Assembly (NCBI RefSeq): GCF_027594545.1
Contig: NZ_CP115160.1
Coordinates: forward strand, 2,551,001-2,615,000
DNA length: 64,000 nt
Source: Algoriphagus sp. TR-M9
GTDB lineage: Bacteria > Bacteroidota > Bacteroidia > Cytophagales > Cyclobacteriaceae
Reading direction: 5' to 3'
A program made the translations under genes and the position numbers. Numbering within the stretch: position 1 is the stretch's first letter; each line of letters starts with the position of its first letter. Below, piece after piece: positions 34,177-42,147 of this stretch. The notes beneath the pieces were generated by a model. The model was not told the origin of the DNA, searched no databases, and saw only the letters and a list, made by a program, of their open reading frames with translations.

Positions 34177-36756
34177 ATGGATTTTTTATACAGAATGCAC
34201 TTAGTGGATTTCGACCCAATGGACAAAGGTGAAATCCAAAAAAACTGGAATTGGATTAAAGAAGCTATACGCCTTTCCTCAGATTCACTATTTCAGGAAA
34301 TTGAAAAAAAGCAGTTCGACTCTTTAAGCTTTGCCACTCAGGCAAAAATACATAAGTACTTACTCAGAGGCAGATACCGTGCAACCCCATTTGGGCTATG
34401 GGCAGGGGTAGGTTTAGGACGATGGGGTGATTGCAATCAAGTGGATCACCCATTGGCCTATAGTCCAATTGAAAATGAAAAATACCTGAACCATAAACAA
34501 CAGCCAAAGCTTACTGGTAGATTTAGACTAGCGCCAGGACTAAAAGAATATACTTCTCAGGTTCAATTCTGGAGTTACTGCAGTAAGGAAGAAGGATGGA
34601 GAATCAGCTATCTGGATAAAAACCCCCTAATCCTGATTCTTCTATCCTACTTTAAAAAATCAGAAATCCTCCATTTCTCAAATTTTCAGAAATTTTTCAA
34701 CACAAGTAACATTCAAGAGCTAAGCACCTTATGGGAAATGTTGTTGGAGTCTGGAATAATTATTAGGGAAGGGTTTCCGGAAGTGGAGTCAAACCCTGTT
34801 AGTATAGGATTTGATGTGAGAATAAAATCCAAAATGACACTATCCCAGGGAATTCATAAAAAACTGGAAAGCTTGATTTCTGAGATTGGGAATCTGTTTG
34901 TTCCAGTAGAAAGTGAGTATTTAAGGAACTTCAAATCTTGGTTTGTCCAATCATATGATGATCGCTTTGTGCCTCTTTCTTTACTAGCGCACCAACAGGA
35001 TTTTTTCAGCCATGGAGCAGCACTAACTGATAGAGGTGAACATCTTTATAAGGACCTACCAGCAATTCTTTGGGACGATAAGGAAGAGTTAGACTTAAGT
35101 GTTTTTATTGACAAGAAACCTACAGACCTCCATCACCTTCAAATTGCGTTTAAACTTATGGGCGGAAAGGATATTTATATAGAAAATTTCGTTTGTAACC
35201 GTCCATTTGCCTATTCAGGAAGATTTAGCCTAGATGCTGAAATAAAGAATTGGACAGTTGATAATATAGAAAGCTGCACAGCATCTTCAATGAGAGCTGA
35301 TGTTATACTTTTCGAAACTTCCAAATCCAACCATATCAGCAGACACGACAATGTCTTCCACTACAGCATCTATCCATTTGGTACCGGTATCAAAAATAAT
35401 CACCTAGGAGTTGATGATTTGCTACTGGGTATCAGAGATAAGCGCTTGGTATTATTTAGTGTAAAACTGAATAAGGAAATTTTACCGGTAGTACAACACC
35501 CTCTGAATCCAGATCAAATATCCCATACGCTGTCCAGACTAATCTGGGAAATTGGAAACCAGGATCAGCATAGGTTTCTTCTTTACCAGCACCCCTCTTT
35601 TCAAAAAGCCAGTTACACCCCCAGACTAAGCTGGAGAGGAATCACACTTCAAGGTAGAAAATGGGTAATAAAATCGGGGGATTTCTCTGATAAAAACGCC
35701 CTTATCAAATTTCTAAAGCAATCAGGAATTCCTTGTCACATAATAGCTGGTCATCTGGACCGGGAACTTCTTCTTAATTGGCGCAGAACGCTTGAATTGG
35801 ATTTTCTTTGGGAGGAGCTAAACCGAATCCGGGAGATCACAATTTTTGAATGTCCATGGAAAGAAAATTCCCCCTTTAAAACCAAGACTGATCATCATCT
35901 GTATCCCCAAATCATTTATTCCAGGAAAGGTAATGGTCACAATCATCCTAAAATCGATTTTCTTAACAGAATAAGCTCGCCTGATGAACGATGGATTTAT
36001 TTGCGAATAGCAGTGAAGGAATCAGGGATTTTACCCTTGCTTCTCAAACCACTACCAAGCATTCTTAATCATATAAAAAGTCGATTCCCTATACAGAAAT
36101 GGTATTTCCTGATCTATACCACTTCACAACCAGAAATAAGGCTGCGGGTGCTGACAGAGGGAAAAACAGAAAAGTGGGCAGTAGAATCAGAGCTGACTAA
36201 ATCGCTGATGGAAAGTGGATGGGTAGACCAGGTAAACGCTAGCCTCTATTATCCAGAATATGATAAATACGCTCTAATGGACGCAGATATGAGTGTTTCA
36301 GAATCCATTTTTCATCTGGAATCTGAGGTGGTTCTTCTGGGAAATGATGAGTACCAAATCAAACCCATAATCACCTGGGAAAACGCAACGCGTCAATACT
36401 GGATAATAGAGACCTACTATAATGTTATTCAAATCTGCGGAAAAACTGAAGAGTTTTTAGCTTATTATAAAAGACTGGTCAAAGATATTCCCATACAAGA
36501 ACGTAAGGATTTAAACAAATCGGTAAATCCATCTGCACAATCATGCAAAAGTGTTCCAATGGCATTTTTCAAATCTGAATTCTCAAAAATTGAAGACATT
36601 CCAGAGGAAGTTCTGATGCGTATCATCCCAAATCATTTACACATGTGCTGTAACCGCTCATTTCCATATGAAACAGCCATGTATGAACGTCAAGTAATCT
36701 ATGGCCTTTATAAGAAATTGGGGAAATTTATTTACGGTCGGTTAAACAGTTTATAG
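34177..36756 (+). CDS. lanB: Lantibiotic dehydratase (LanB), full-length with C-terminal elimination domain
   Basis: The 859-residue protein has the N-terminal lantibiotic-dehydratase (glutamylation) domain, with the hallmark RGRYRATPFGLWAGVGLG at 64-81, and from about 610 a thiopeptide-type C-terminal domain (RWIYLRIAVKESGILPLLLK; WYFLIYTTSQPEIRLRV; ASLYYPEYDKYALMDADMSVSESIF). In the family, LanB transfers glutamate from Glu-tRNA to Ser/Thr of a precursor and eliminates it to give dehydroalanine/dehydrobutyrine. No LanC cyclase, transporter or protease gene lies nearby. The start at 34177 follows an A-run (GGGCAAAAAAACC). The 3' end overlaps the convergent response-regulator gene by 25 bp. 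Confidence 0.9.
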   Translation: MDFLYRMHLVDFDPMDKGEIQKNWNWIKEAIRLSSDSLFQEIEKKQFDSLSFATQAKIHKYLLRGRYRATPFGLWAGVGLGRWGDCNQVDHPLAYSPIENEKYLNHKQQPKLTGRFRLAPGLKEYTSQVQFWSYCSKEEGWRISYLDKNPLILILLSYFKKSEILHFSNFQKFFNTSNIQELSTLWEMLLESGIIIREGFPEVESNPVSIGFDVRIKSKMTLSQGIHKKLESLISEIGNLFVPVESEYLRNFKSWFVQSYDDRFVPLSLLAHQQDFFSHGAALTDRGEHLYKDLPAILWDDKEELDLSVFIDKKPTDLHHLQIAFKLMGGKDIYIENFVCNRPFAYSGRFSLDAEIKNWTVDNIESCTASSMRADVILFETSKSNHISRHDNVFHYSIYPFGTGIKNNHLGVDDLLLGIRDKRLVLFSVKLNKEILPVVQHPLNPDQISHTLSRLIWEIGNQDQHRFLLYQHPSFQKASYTPRLSWRGITLQGRKWVIKSGDFSDKNALIKFLKQSGIPCHIIAGHLDRELLLNWRRTLELDFLWEELNRIREITIFECPWKENSPFKTKTDHHLYPQIIYSRKGNGHNHPKIDFLNRISSPDERWIYLRIAVKESGILPLLLKPLPSILNHIKSRFPIQKWYFLIYTTSQPEIRLRVLTEGKTEKWAVESELTKSLMESGWVDQVNASLYYPEYDKYALMDADMSVSESIFHLESEVVLLGNDEYQIKPIITWENATRQYWIIETYYNVIQICGKTEEFLAYYKRLVKDIPIQERKDLNKSVNPSAQSCKSVPMAFFKSEFSKIEDIPEEVLMRIIPNHLHMCCNRSFPYETAMYERQVIYGLYKKLGKFIYGRLNSL

Positions 36757-37457
36757 GCATTTAACAACTGAGCTTTATACGATTCTCCCAATGGGATAAC
36801 CATTCCATTGTCTAGAACCACCTCCTTGTTTAATATTTTCTGTAGTTTAGTGATGTTAATCAAAAAGGATTTTTGGACTCTTACAAAAGTTAATTCAGGG
36901 AGCATTACCTCTACAGATTGCAAGGTGGAGCGTTGCTTATAGATCTGGGGAGGAGCATGAAAATGAGAGTAATTTTGCTTTTGTTCGACGAAATAAAGTT
37001 CATTAAAACCCACCTTGGTATACCCAAAGCTCGCATAGTCCTCCACTAGAAAGTAATCTAGAGACATTTGCAGCGTTGATTCCTTAAGTATATGTAGTTT
37101 TTTGGACACTTTTTCCAGCAACTTTTTCAATCCCCAGGCATTGACAGGCTTTACCAGATAGCCCGCCACCGAAAGATTGATACTTGGAAGTGCAAACTCC
37201 TCATGGGCAGAACAGATAATGACGGGAACACCAAGTTCTTCCATCTGCTCGGAAATAAGTAATCCATTTAAATTCTCCATCTGAACATCTGTGATCAAAA
37301 TATCACATGTTTTCTGGCTAGCAAGACGCAATCCATCTAGGGGGTTAGTCTCCGCAAATTCCACTTGGTACCCAGGTATTCCTGAAATAAAATACCTAAG
37401 CCTGTCCAACGCTAAGGATTCATCATCTATTAGGCCAAGTTTGATTGGATTCTTCAT
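36732..37457 (-). CDS. LytTR-family response regulator
   Basis: The 241-residue protein has a receiver domain (LGLIDDESLALDRLRYFI; phospho-acceptor Asp in DILITDVQMENLNGL; conserved Lys in GYLVKPVNAW) and a C-terminal LytTR DNA-binding domain (VEVMLPELTFVRVQKSFLIN; NGMVIPLGESYKAQLL). Its start overlaps the kinase gene by 35 bp, so the kinase is read first. The 3' end overlaps lanB tail-to-tail. It could control lanB or the adjacent small genes; direct repeats for LytTR binding were not identified. Confidence 0.93.
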   Translation of the reverse strand: MKNPIKLGLIDDESLALDRLRYFISGIPGYQVEFAETNPLDGLRLASQKTCDILITDVQMENLNGLLISEQMEELGVPVIICSAHEEFALPSINLSVAGYLVKPVNAWGLKKLLEKVSKKLHILKESTLQMSLDYFLVEDYASFGYTKVGFNELYFVEQKQNYSHFHAPPQIYKQRSTLQSVEVMLPELTFVRVQKSFLINITKLQKILNKEVVLDNGMVIPLGESYKAQLLNAYKLFNRP

Positions 37458-38535
37458 AGGGTATGGTTAAGGTAAGAGAAAAGGTGTCTTCAGTTACTGT
37501 GGGCGTAAGCGTAGCAGAATCAAAAAAGTAATCCAGCAGGTTTCTGACGGTTTCCAACCCGAATTTCCCCTTAGAAAGTTTAAGGTCTTTATTGATTTTG
37601 TTTTGGGTTGAGAAAGAAAGAATTGGTACAGGACTTTTCCCATAGACCATCTTAGCCTCGATTAGTACAGGGCATGTGGGATCCTGAAAAATACCATGTT
37701 TAAATACATTTTCGATAAGCGTGATCAATAGTAGTTTGGGCATATACAACCCTTCATAATCTAGTAGTTGTCTATCAATTTCATCCTGGATATAGATAGC
37801 ATTCTCAAACCTTAATTTCTGACCGTGTAAATACGCAAGTATTGCCTGAACCTCGGCAGAGAGGGAATTGAAATTTTCAGTGTCTATGTATGCATAGCGT
37901 AAGATGGTGATGAAGTGGTTGATATCTTCAAATAGCTCAGGTGAAAAATGAAGTGATTTGGCAGAAATATCCCCGATCAGGTTGAGTGTAAAATGTGGGC
38001 TCAACTGTCCTTTATTATGAACTATTCTAAGTCTGTCAAAACTGGCTTCTGTTCTCTGTTTTGCCTGCAGCGCCTTGATCAGTGCATAGAAACCCCACAC
38101 TGTAAATGTTACAACTAAAAACACCCATTGTCTCATCAACTCATAGAAAAAAAAGTCTAGAAGGGTATGAGTTTGGATTCCTGCTAGTAGAAACAAAAGA
38201 TATTTAAGCCCGGATAGAACAGAGATTCCAAGCAATGAAAGGCTAATAATTCTCCAAGGTTTCTTTGCATAAAATACAGAAGGGAAAAGCCAGAAGAAAT
38301 AAAGACAGGAACTAAAAAAGCCAATTATTGTAGTGATGAATGCATAGACAAATCCAGGTGTAGGTAATTCAAAATAATAGGTCGTACTACCGTCTAGTAA
38401 TATATAAGCACCCCATAAGCATAATAAAATTAATATTGGATGAGCTAAAAAAGGCCTCATTTTATCGTTGATCCACTTTATTCTTGGGTTTGTCCCAGAA
38501 AACTGAATCTCAGGTGGGGTTAGTATACTTTTCAT
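37423..38535 (-). CDS. Membrane sensor histidine kinase (LytS/YehU-type)
   Basis: I start at MKSILTPPEIQ (38535); an upstream Met at 38583 adds 16 residues. About four membrane helices occupy residues 35-155. The His-kinase domain has LSPHFTLNLIGD, a variant of the usual PHFLFN-LN motif, and an ATPase N-box (LITLIENVFKHG) with GKFGLETVRNLL as the G-box. There is no recognised extracellular sensor domain, so it may sense a ligand in or near the membrane. Paired with the LytTR regulator. Confidence 0.9.
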   Translation of the reverse strand: MKSILTPPEIQFSGTNPRIKWINDKMRPFLAHPILILLCLWGAYILLDGSTTYYFELPTPGFVYAFITTIIGFFSSCLYFFWLFPSVFYAKKPWRIISLSLLGISVLSGLKYLLFLLAGIQTHTLLDFFFYELMRQWVFLVVTFTVWGFYALIKALQAKQRTEASFDRLRIVHNKGQLSPHFTLNLIGDISAKSLHFSPELFEDINHFITILRYAYIDTENFNSLSAEVQAILAYLHGQKLRFENAIYIQDEIDRQLLDYEGLYMPKLLLITLIENVFKHGIFQDPTCPVLIEAKMVYGKSPVPILSFSTQNKINKDLKLSKGKFGLETVRNLLDYFFDSATLTPTVTEDTFSLTLTIPYEESNQTWPNR

Positions 38536-38583
38536 GTGTATAAAATATTTATTGACACCTATGAAATCTAGCAGGATTGACAA

Positions 38584-38908
38584 TTCACTTTAAGCATTTA
38601 AATGTCTTGCCGGTTTCATGAAAATTCAGCTTATGATTAAAGAAAACGAAATGAGTCAGCTTGACCTGCGGGCAGGCCATACTCGGGTCAACAGAGCTTC
38701 ATCTAGGGGGAAACAGAAATCCCGTATCACTGGAAGTATTTTCCGTGAATGTGTGACCACCCTGACGAGGCCCTAATTATCCCTTTGAAATTTGTAACAG
38801 CAATCGGTACAGGCTAATTGCGAGCAGCCTGGTTTAAAACATGTCTAATTTACCTTCGCATTCTATGCATTTACCGGATCGTCATTCCGGCGGGAAAACC
38901 CCAAATCA
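38584..38908. other. Gene-free spacer with one short open frame
   Basis: A 41-codon frame on plus (38651-38776) reads MSQLDLRAGHTRVNRASSRG and ends ITGSIFRECVTTLTRP. Its last ten residues hold three Thr and one Cys, but it crosses a CCTGCGGGCAGG repeat-like hairpin. No repeat unit of the U/LE type is present. Confidence 0.35.
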
Positions 38909-38940
38909 AACGGATTTCATCAGAGATGGGATCCGTTTTT
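38909..38940. terminator. Hairpin with T-run, probable terminator
   Basis: AACGGAT (38909-38915) pairs with ATCCGTT (38931-38937) and TTT follows on the plus strand. It sits at the 3' end of the minus-strand HTH gene; the T-run suits plus-strand transcripts better, so its direction is uncertain. Confidence 0.5.
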
Positions 38941-39154
38941 AATTTGCTTTGGTTTTATGGATCAGAGAAAACCCCAGATCGTCGACGGGGATACCATGAA
39001 AGTCAGCAAATTCCTGAAAAGTTATCAGTTGGTGCTTTGATTTTCCGTAATGCTCCCTCACCCGCTTCATACAATAATAAGCGTACGACCTACTCCTTCC
39101 GGTCAAAATCATGATATCCTGAGCATAGATGATTCTTCTTTTAGTAAGTATCAT
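38939..39154 (-). CDS. Small HTH/excisionase-like protein, paralogue of 33620-33814
   Basis: Start set at MILTKRRIIYAQDIM (39154), which aligns with the paralogue; a frame to 39232 adds an unrelated leader. The 71-residue protein has DIMILTGRSRSYAYYCMKRV then HQLITFQEFADFHGIPVDD. It resembles the other small HTH protein across its length and extends ~10 residues further. It is 356 bp ahead of the kinase gene. Confidence 0.68.
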   Translation of the reverse strand: MILTKRRIIYAQDIMILTGRSRSYAYYCMKRVREHYGKSKHQLITFQEFADFHGIPVDDLGFSLIHKTKAN

Positions 39155-39602
39155 TAAAATGTTCAGCAAATTAATTCTATTGGCAAGGCAAAAATATTCA
39201 TGCCATCGCCCACCAGTACACTCCCGGGACAACTAAAAAAGGCCTTATTGAAACTAAAGTAGAAATAATTTTTTACGAAACAAATTTTAGTCAGACTTTT
39301 ATTCCTGCTAAATAAAATTAACAACTCATAAACCCTAAAAAACTCACGTTTACAAAACTTACTTTGGATAATTCATAAAGGCGAACTAAATCAAAATTAA
39401 CTCAAACAAGTAGTACACGAATTCAAGGTCTCATTCTATTAAGACGATTAGAAAATAAACATGTGTTTAGCCCCTTACAATGAATAGGTGGCACCTTAAC
39501 AAGGTATAGTTTTTCGTCACAACCCCTATCAATTTTAGCTTTACGTCACAGAATTCCGAAAAATCCGAAAAAGCTTCTGAAGTTGGTTAGAAATTATCCG
39601 GA
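39155..39602. promoter_or_regulatory. Spacer and upstream region of the MauE-like gene
   Basis: A/T-rich, no gene seen. Two CGTCACA copies (39515 and 39544, 29 bp apart) and a doublet ATTCCGAAAAATCCGAAAAA (from about 39551) lie 40-90 bp before the start. They may be regulator sites; this is a guess from position only. Confidence 0.35.
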
Positions 39603-40037
39603 ATGGTAATGAAGAACAGCAAATTATCGGAAACAATAACAGAAGGAATATCCTGGGTACTGGCATTCTTATTTGCGTATACTGCTCTCAGCAAAATCTA
39701 TGATTGGAAAGCCACCAAAACTGCATTCTATAATCAGGCAATTCCAGATTGGTCTAAGGAAGTAATACTCTACGTTATTCCTGGAATTGAAATCCTTATC
39801 TCAGTTTTTCTATTACTCCCAAAGCTTAGAAAAACAGGGCTTTTTTCAAGTATGCTGTTAATGGGAATATTTACAGGATATGTGGCCTTGGTTTGGATTG
39901 GATGGACAGCTAAAATCCCATGTAGTTGTGGAGGTGTGCTAGAATCATTTAGTTGGGGCGAACATCTTCTCTTCAATCTGGTGATTTTGATGATTTCGAT
40001 TATGGGGTACTGGCTAAGTAAGAATCAGAAAGTTTAA
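39603..40037 (+). CDS. MauE/DoxX-family redox-associated membrane protein
   Basis: The 144-residue protein (or 142 from the second Met) has four hydrophobic segments and the motif KIPCSCGGVLE with Cys107 and Cys109. Such proteins, related to MauE of methylamine dehydrogenase maturation, are thought to take part in disulfide chemistry of exported proteins. In Bacteroidota they commonly precede a DUF6520 gene, as here. The next gene is 475 bp on, across a repeat. Confidence 0.88.
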   Translation: MVMKNSKLSETITEGISWVLAFLFAYTALSKIYDWKATKTAFYNQAIPDWSKEVILYVIPGIEILISVFLLLPKLRKTGLFSSMLLMGIFTGYVALVWIGWTAKIPCSCGGVLESFSWGEHLLFNLVILMISIMGYWLSKNQKV

Positions 40038-40512
40038 AGTGAGTGAATTTAAAATTGTTGGGGATTGGGGATTGGGGAAGCATGCCGCAAGTGTGCAAGG
40101 CAATAGCCAAGGGCTTGCCTCGATTGCCGGGTCCCTGGGTTAAGGATATAATTGTCACCAGCGCTGGCCTCGGATCGCCAATCGGAAACGAAGGTATTTT
40201 GCCAGCAAGATGAAGACAAAATGCAGTCAGAAGACTCGCGCTAGTATAGCAGGACCACGCGATGAATTCAAGTTCAGCTTCTGGAGAAGCAGGACCAGGT
40301 GAAGAAGGACAATGCGATAGAAAGAAAAAGAAAACACAGTCCGTGAATCCGCGAGGCGGGTGCCGGACATCAGCAGGGGGAACGAATCTGAAATGCGCAG
40401 TTCAGATTTTAATCTGGCCACCCCTCTCAAAAAGGTTTACCTGCACTATGGGCCCCGCAGAAAACAACTCAGTGACCGGATGTCAAAGTTCAAAAATTTA
40501 ACCTATAATATT
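40038..40512. repeat. Spacer containing a partial U unit
   Basis: 40060-40130 carries GGGATTGGGGATTGGGG simple sequence and a degenerate TTGCCGGGTCCCTGGG. U13 follows. 40215-40300 has degraded TP-like text (GCAGTCAGAAGACTCGCG) and GCTTCTGGAGAAGCAGGACC, also present at about 7045. Confidence 0.65.
40158..40211 (+). repeat. U unit 13 (H4 hairpin only clearly kept)
   Basis: CCAGCGCTGGCctcggatcg, CAATCGGAAACGAAGG, TTTTGCCAGCAAGA. Inner stem GGATCG/CAATCGG differs from other copies. H1 and H3 upstream are too degraded to name. Confidence 0.75.
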
Positions 40513-40770
40513 ATGAAAATCTCAATTTTAAACCTCCTACGTGGAGGTGTATTTTCGCTTGCTGTGGTAGCCGCGTTTGCGTTTACCACGCCCCAAAACC
40601 ATACGACTACTTATGCGACTCCCAATGGAGGTACCAGCTGGGTAATCGTGGATGATTTAGTCATTGATGAGGACTACGAATGTGTCCCCGGAAATGAGGC
40701 CTGTACCTATAGCCAGCCTTCTATGGCCCATCCTATAGGAAATACAGATAAGAAGTTCAGAATTCTTTAA
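40513..40770 (+). CDS. DUF6520-like small exported protein
   Basis: Start placed at MKISILNLLRGG (40513). The 85-residue product has a signal/transmembrane segment (GGVFSLAVVAAFAFTTPQ) and a short acidic mature part with two cysteines (YECVPGNEACTYS; Cys57 and Cys64). This layout is that of DUF6520 proteins, small secreted Cys-containing peptides often linked to MauE-like genes. The cysteines could form a disulfide made by the neighbouring redox proteins. A strong terminator follows 15 bp after the stop. Confidence 0.8.
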   Translation: MKISILNLLRGGVFSLAVVAAFAFTTPQNHTTTYATPNGGTSWVIVDDLVIDEDYECVPGNEACTYSQPSMAHPIGNTDKKFRIL

Positions 40771-40784
40771 TCTGAATTTATAAA

Positions 40785-40819
40785 GGGGTAAGGAGGGTGT
40801 TCCTTACCCCTACTTTTTT
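40785..40819. terminator. Bidirectional terminator between convergent genes
   Basis: GGGGTAAGGA, loop gggtgt, TCCTTACCCC, then TACTTTTTTA. A perfect 10-bp G/C-rich stem. It serves the DUF6520 gene on plus and stands at the stop of the SusD gene on minus. Confidence 0.88.
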
Positions 40820-42131
40820 AATAAAAAGACAGCTCCCTAGCAGGAACCGGCAGAACATACTTTTCAGATTCGGGTGTTAATTGATAATGTGTCCCTTCAA
40901 ATTCCCTCACAAGTATGGTTTGAAATCGGTCATCCTTGTTAATTCTCCGCAAATCAGACCACCTTAACCCCCTAAACGGTAGTTCTTTTCTCCGCTCTTT
41001 AAGAATGATCCCCAATGCATCTGTTTCATTAGAAAATTCTATCCCTTCCCAGCCTGGCACCATTCTCCTTTCAAGTAAGTAACTGAGCATCTTTTCCCCT
41101 TCTTCCAACTCACCTGTTCTGACCAGAGACTCCGCATAAATCAGATATGCCTCGTTTAGTGATAAACCTCCAAATACAGGTCTCCCACTGAGATAACTTC
41201 CCCTAAAATTGATAAACCCGCTTGACCGGGTGACATAAAACATAGAAGCCCTTAAGTCCTCTTCGGAATATAGCCCGAGCAATTCAGGAGACATCTGAAA
41301 TCCAGATTGGGAATTGAAATAACTGGTTCCCCCTATTCTGGCCAGCCATATAATCTCTGAATTAAACGAAGGTATGGGATAAGTATTTGAGGGGTCCAAC
41401 TCATTGAAATCCATTAACTCCCCTCCCATTTCTATGACTTTCCCTGCCGCATCTTTTGCAGTTTCGTAATCCTCCCAATCCAAAAACACACGGGCCATCA
41501 GAGCATAGGCCGCCTGCTTGGAAGGCCTGGAAAGATAAGAAGGATTAGTTGGGAGCAAGCCAACTGCCTGGTCCAGGTCTTCCCGTATCAGATCCCGGAT
41601 AGCTTGCCTAGTGGCCAGCTCGGGCTTGAGCACCATACTGGTAGATTTCCTGATGGGAATCTTCAGTTCCAGACCTGTGTTTTCCAGATTTGGACCTTCC
41701 AAAAACAGCGTGGACAAGCTGAAATAGGCATGTGCCCTAAAAAAGAGAGCCGTTCCTGTTAATTCGTTCTTCTTTAAACCATCAGGCAGACCCTGCAATG
41801 ATTCCAAACATACATTCGCGATCTGAATCTGGTTGTACCTATCACGCCAATCAAAGACCAGTTCATCCGGTTGAAGCGGTCTGGGTGTCCAGAGGTAGAA
41901 ATTCTGTTCCAACAATTCCATGGAACTGATGGCCGTCTCATCGGCATAGAACTCATCGCCCAGCACCACTGAAAGTGTTGAATTATAGTTCATAGTAGAA
42001 GCATTGTCCAGCAGCGCTTCCACGGACTCCAAGGAATCCGGGGTATCAATGGCCTTATTGGGCTTCACATCCAAAAAGGTATCGCAGGCAGCAAAGAGTA
42101 GCAGCGATCCTATCATCAGGTAATTTTTCAT
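40818..42131 (-). CDS. SusD/RagB-family outer-membrane lipoprotein
   Basis: The 437-residue protein has a lipobox LFAAC (Cys16), then DTFLDVKPNKAIDTPDS, the family's N-terminus, followed by IANVCLESLQGLP and ALFFRAHAYFSLSTLFLEG (TPR-like helices) and the C-terminal RRKELPFRGLRWSDLRRIN. Third gene of the TlpA/SusC/SusD operon; 16 bp after susC. Confidence 0.93.
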   Translation of the reverse strand: MKNYLMIGSLLLFAACDTFLDVKPNKAIDTPDSLESVEALLDNASTMNYNSTLSVVLGDEFYADETAISSMELLEQNFYLWTPRPLQPDELVFDWRDRYNQIQIANVCLESLQGLPDGLKKNELTGTALFFRAHAYFSLSTLFLEGPNLENTGLELKIPIRKSTSMVLKPELATRQAIRDLIREDLDQAVGLLPTNPSYLSRPSKQAAYALMARVFLDWEDYETAKDAAGKVIEMGGELMDFNELDPSNTYPIPSFNSEIIWLARIGGTSYFNSQSGFQMSPELLGLYSEEDLRASMFYVTRSSGFINFRGSYLSGRPVFGGLSLNEAYLIYAESLVRTGELEEGEKMLSYLLERRMVPGWEGIEFSNETDALGIILKERRKELPFRGLRWSDLRRINKDDRFQTILVREFEGTHYQLTPESEKYVLPVPARELSFY

Positions 42132-42147
42132 TTTTTCAAGTTTAGGG

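Noticed and set aside
38818..39114. 98-codon plus-strand frame opposite the small HTH gene
   Set aside because: Antisense to a gene with a recognisable paralogue; its own sequence is not protein-like.
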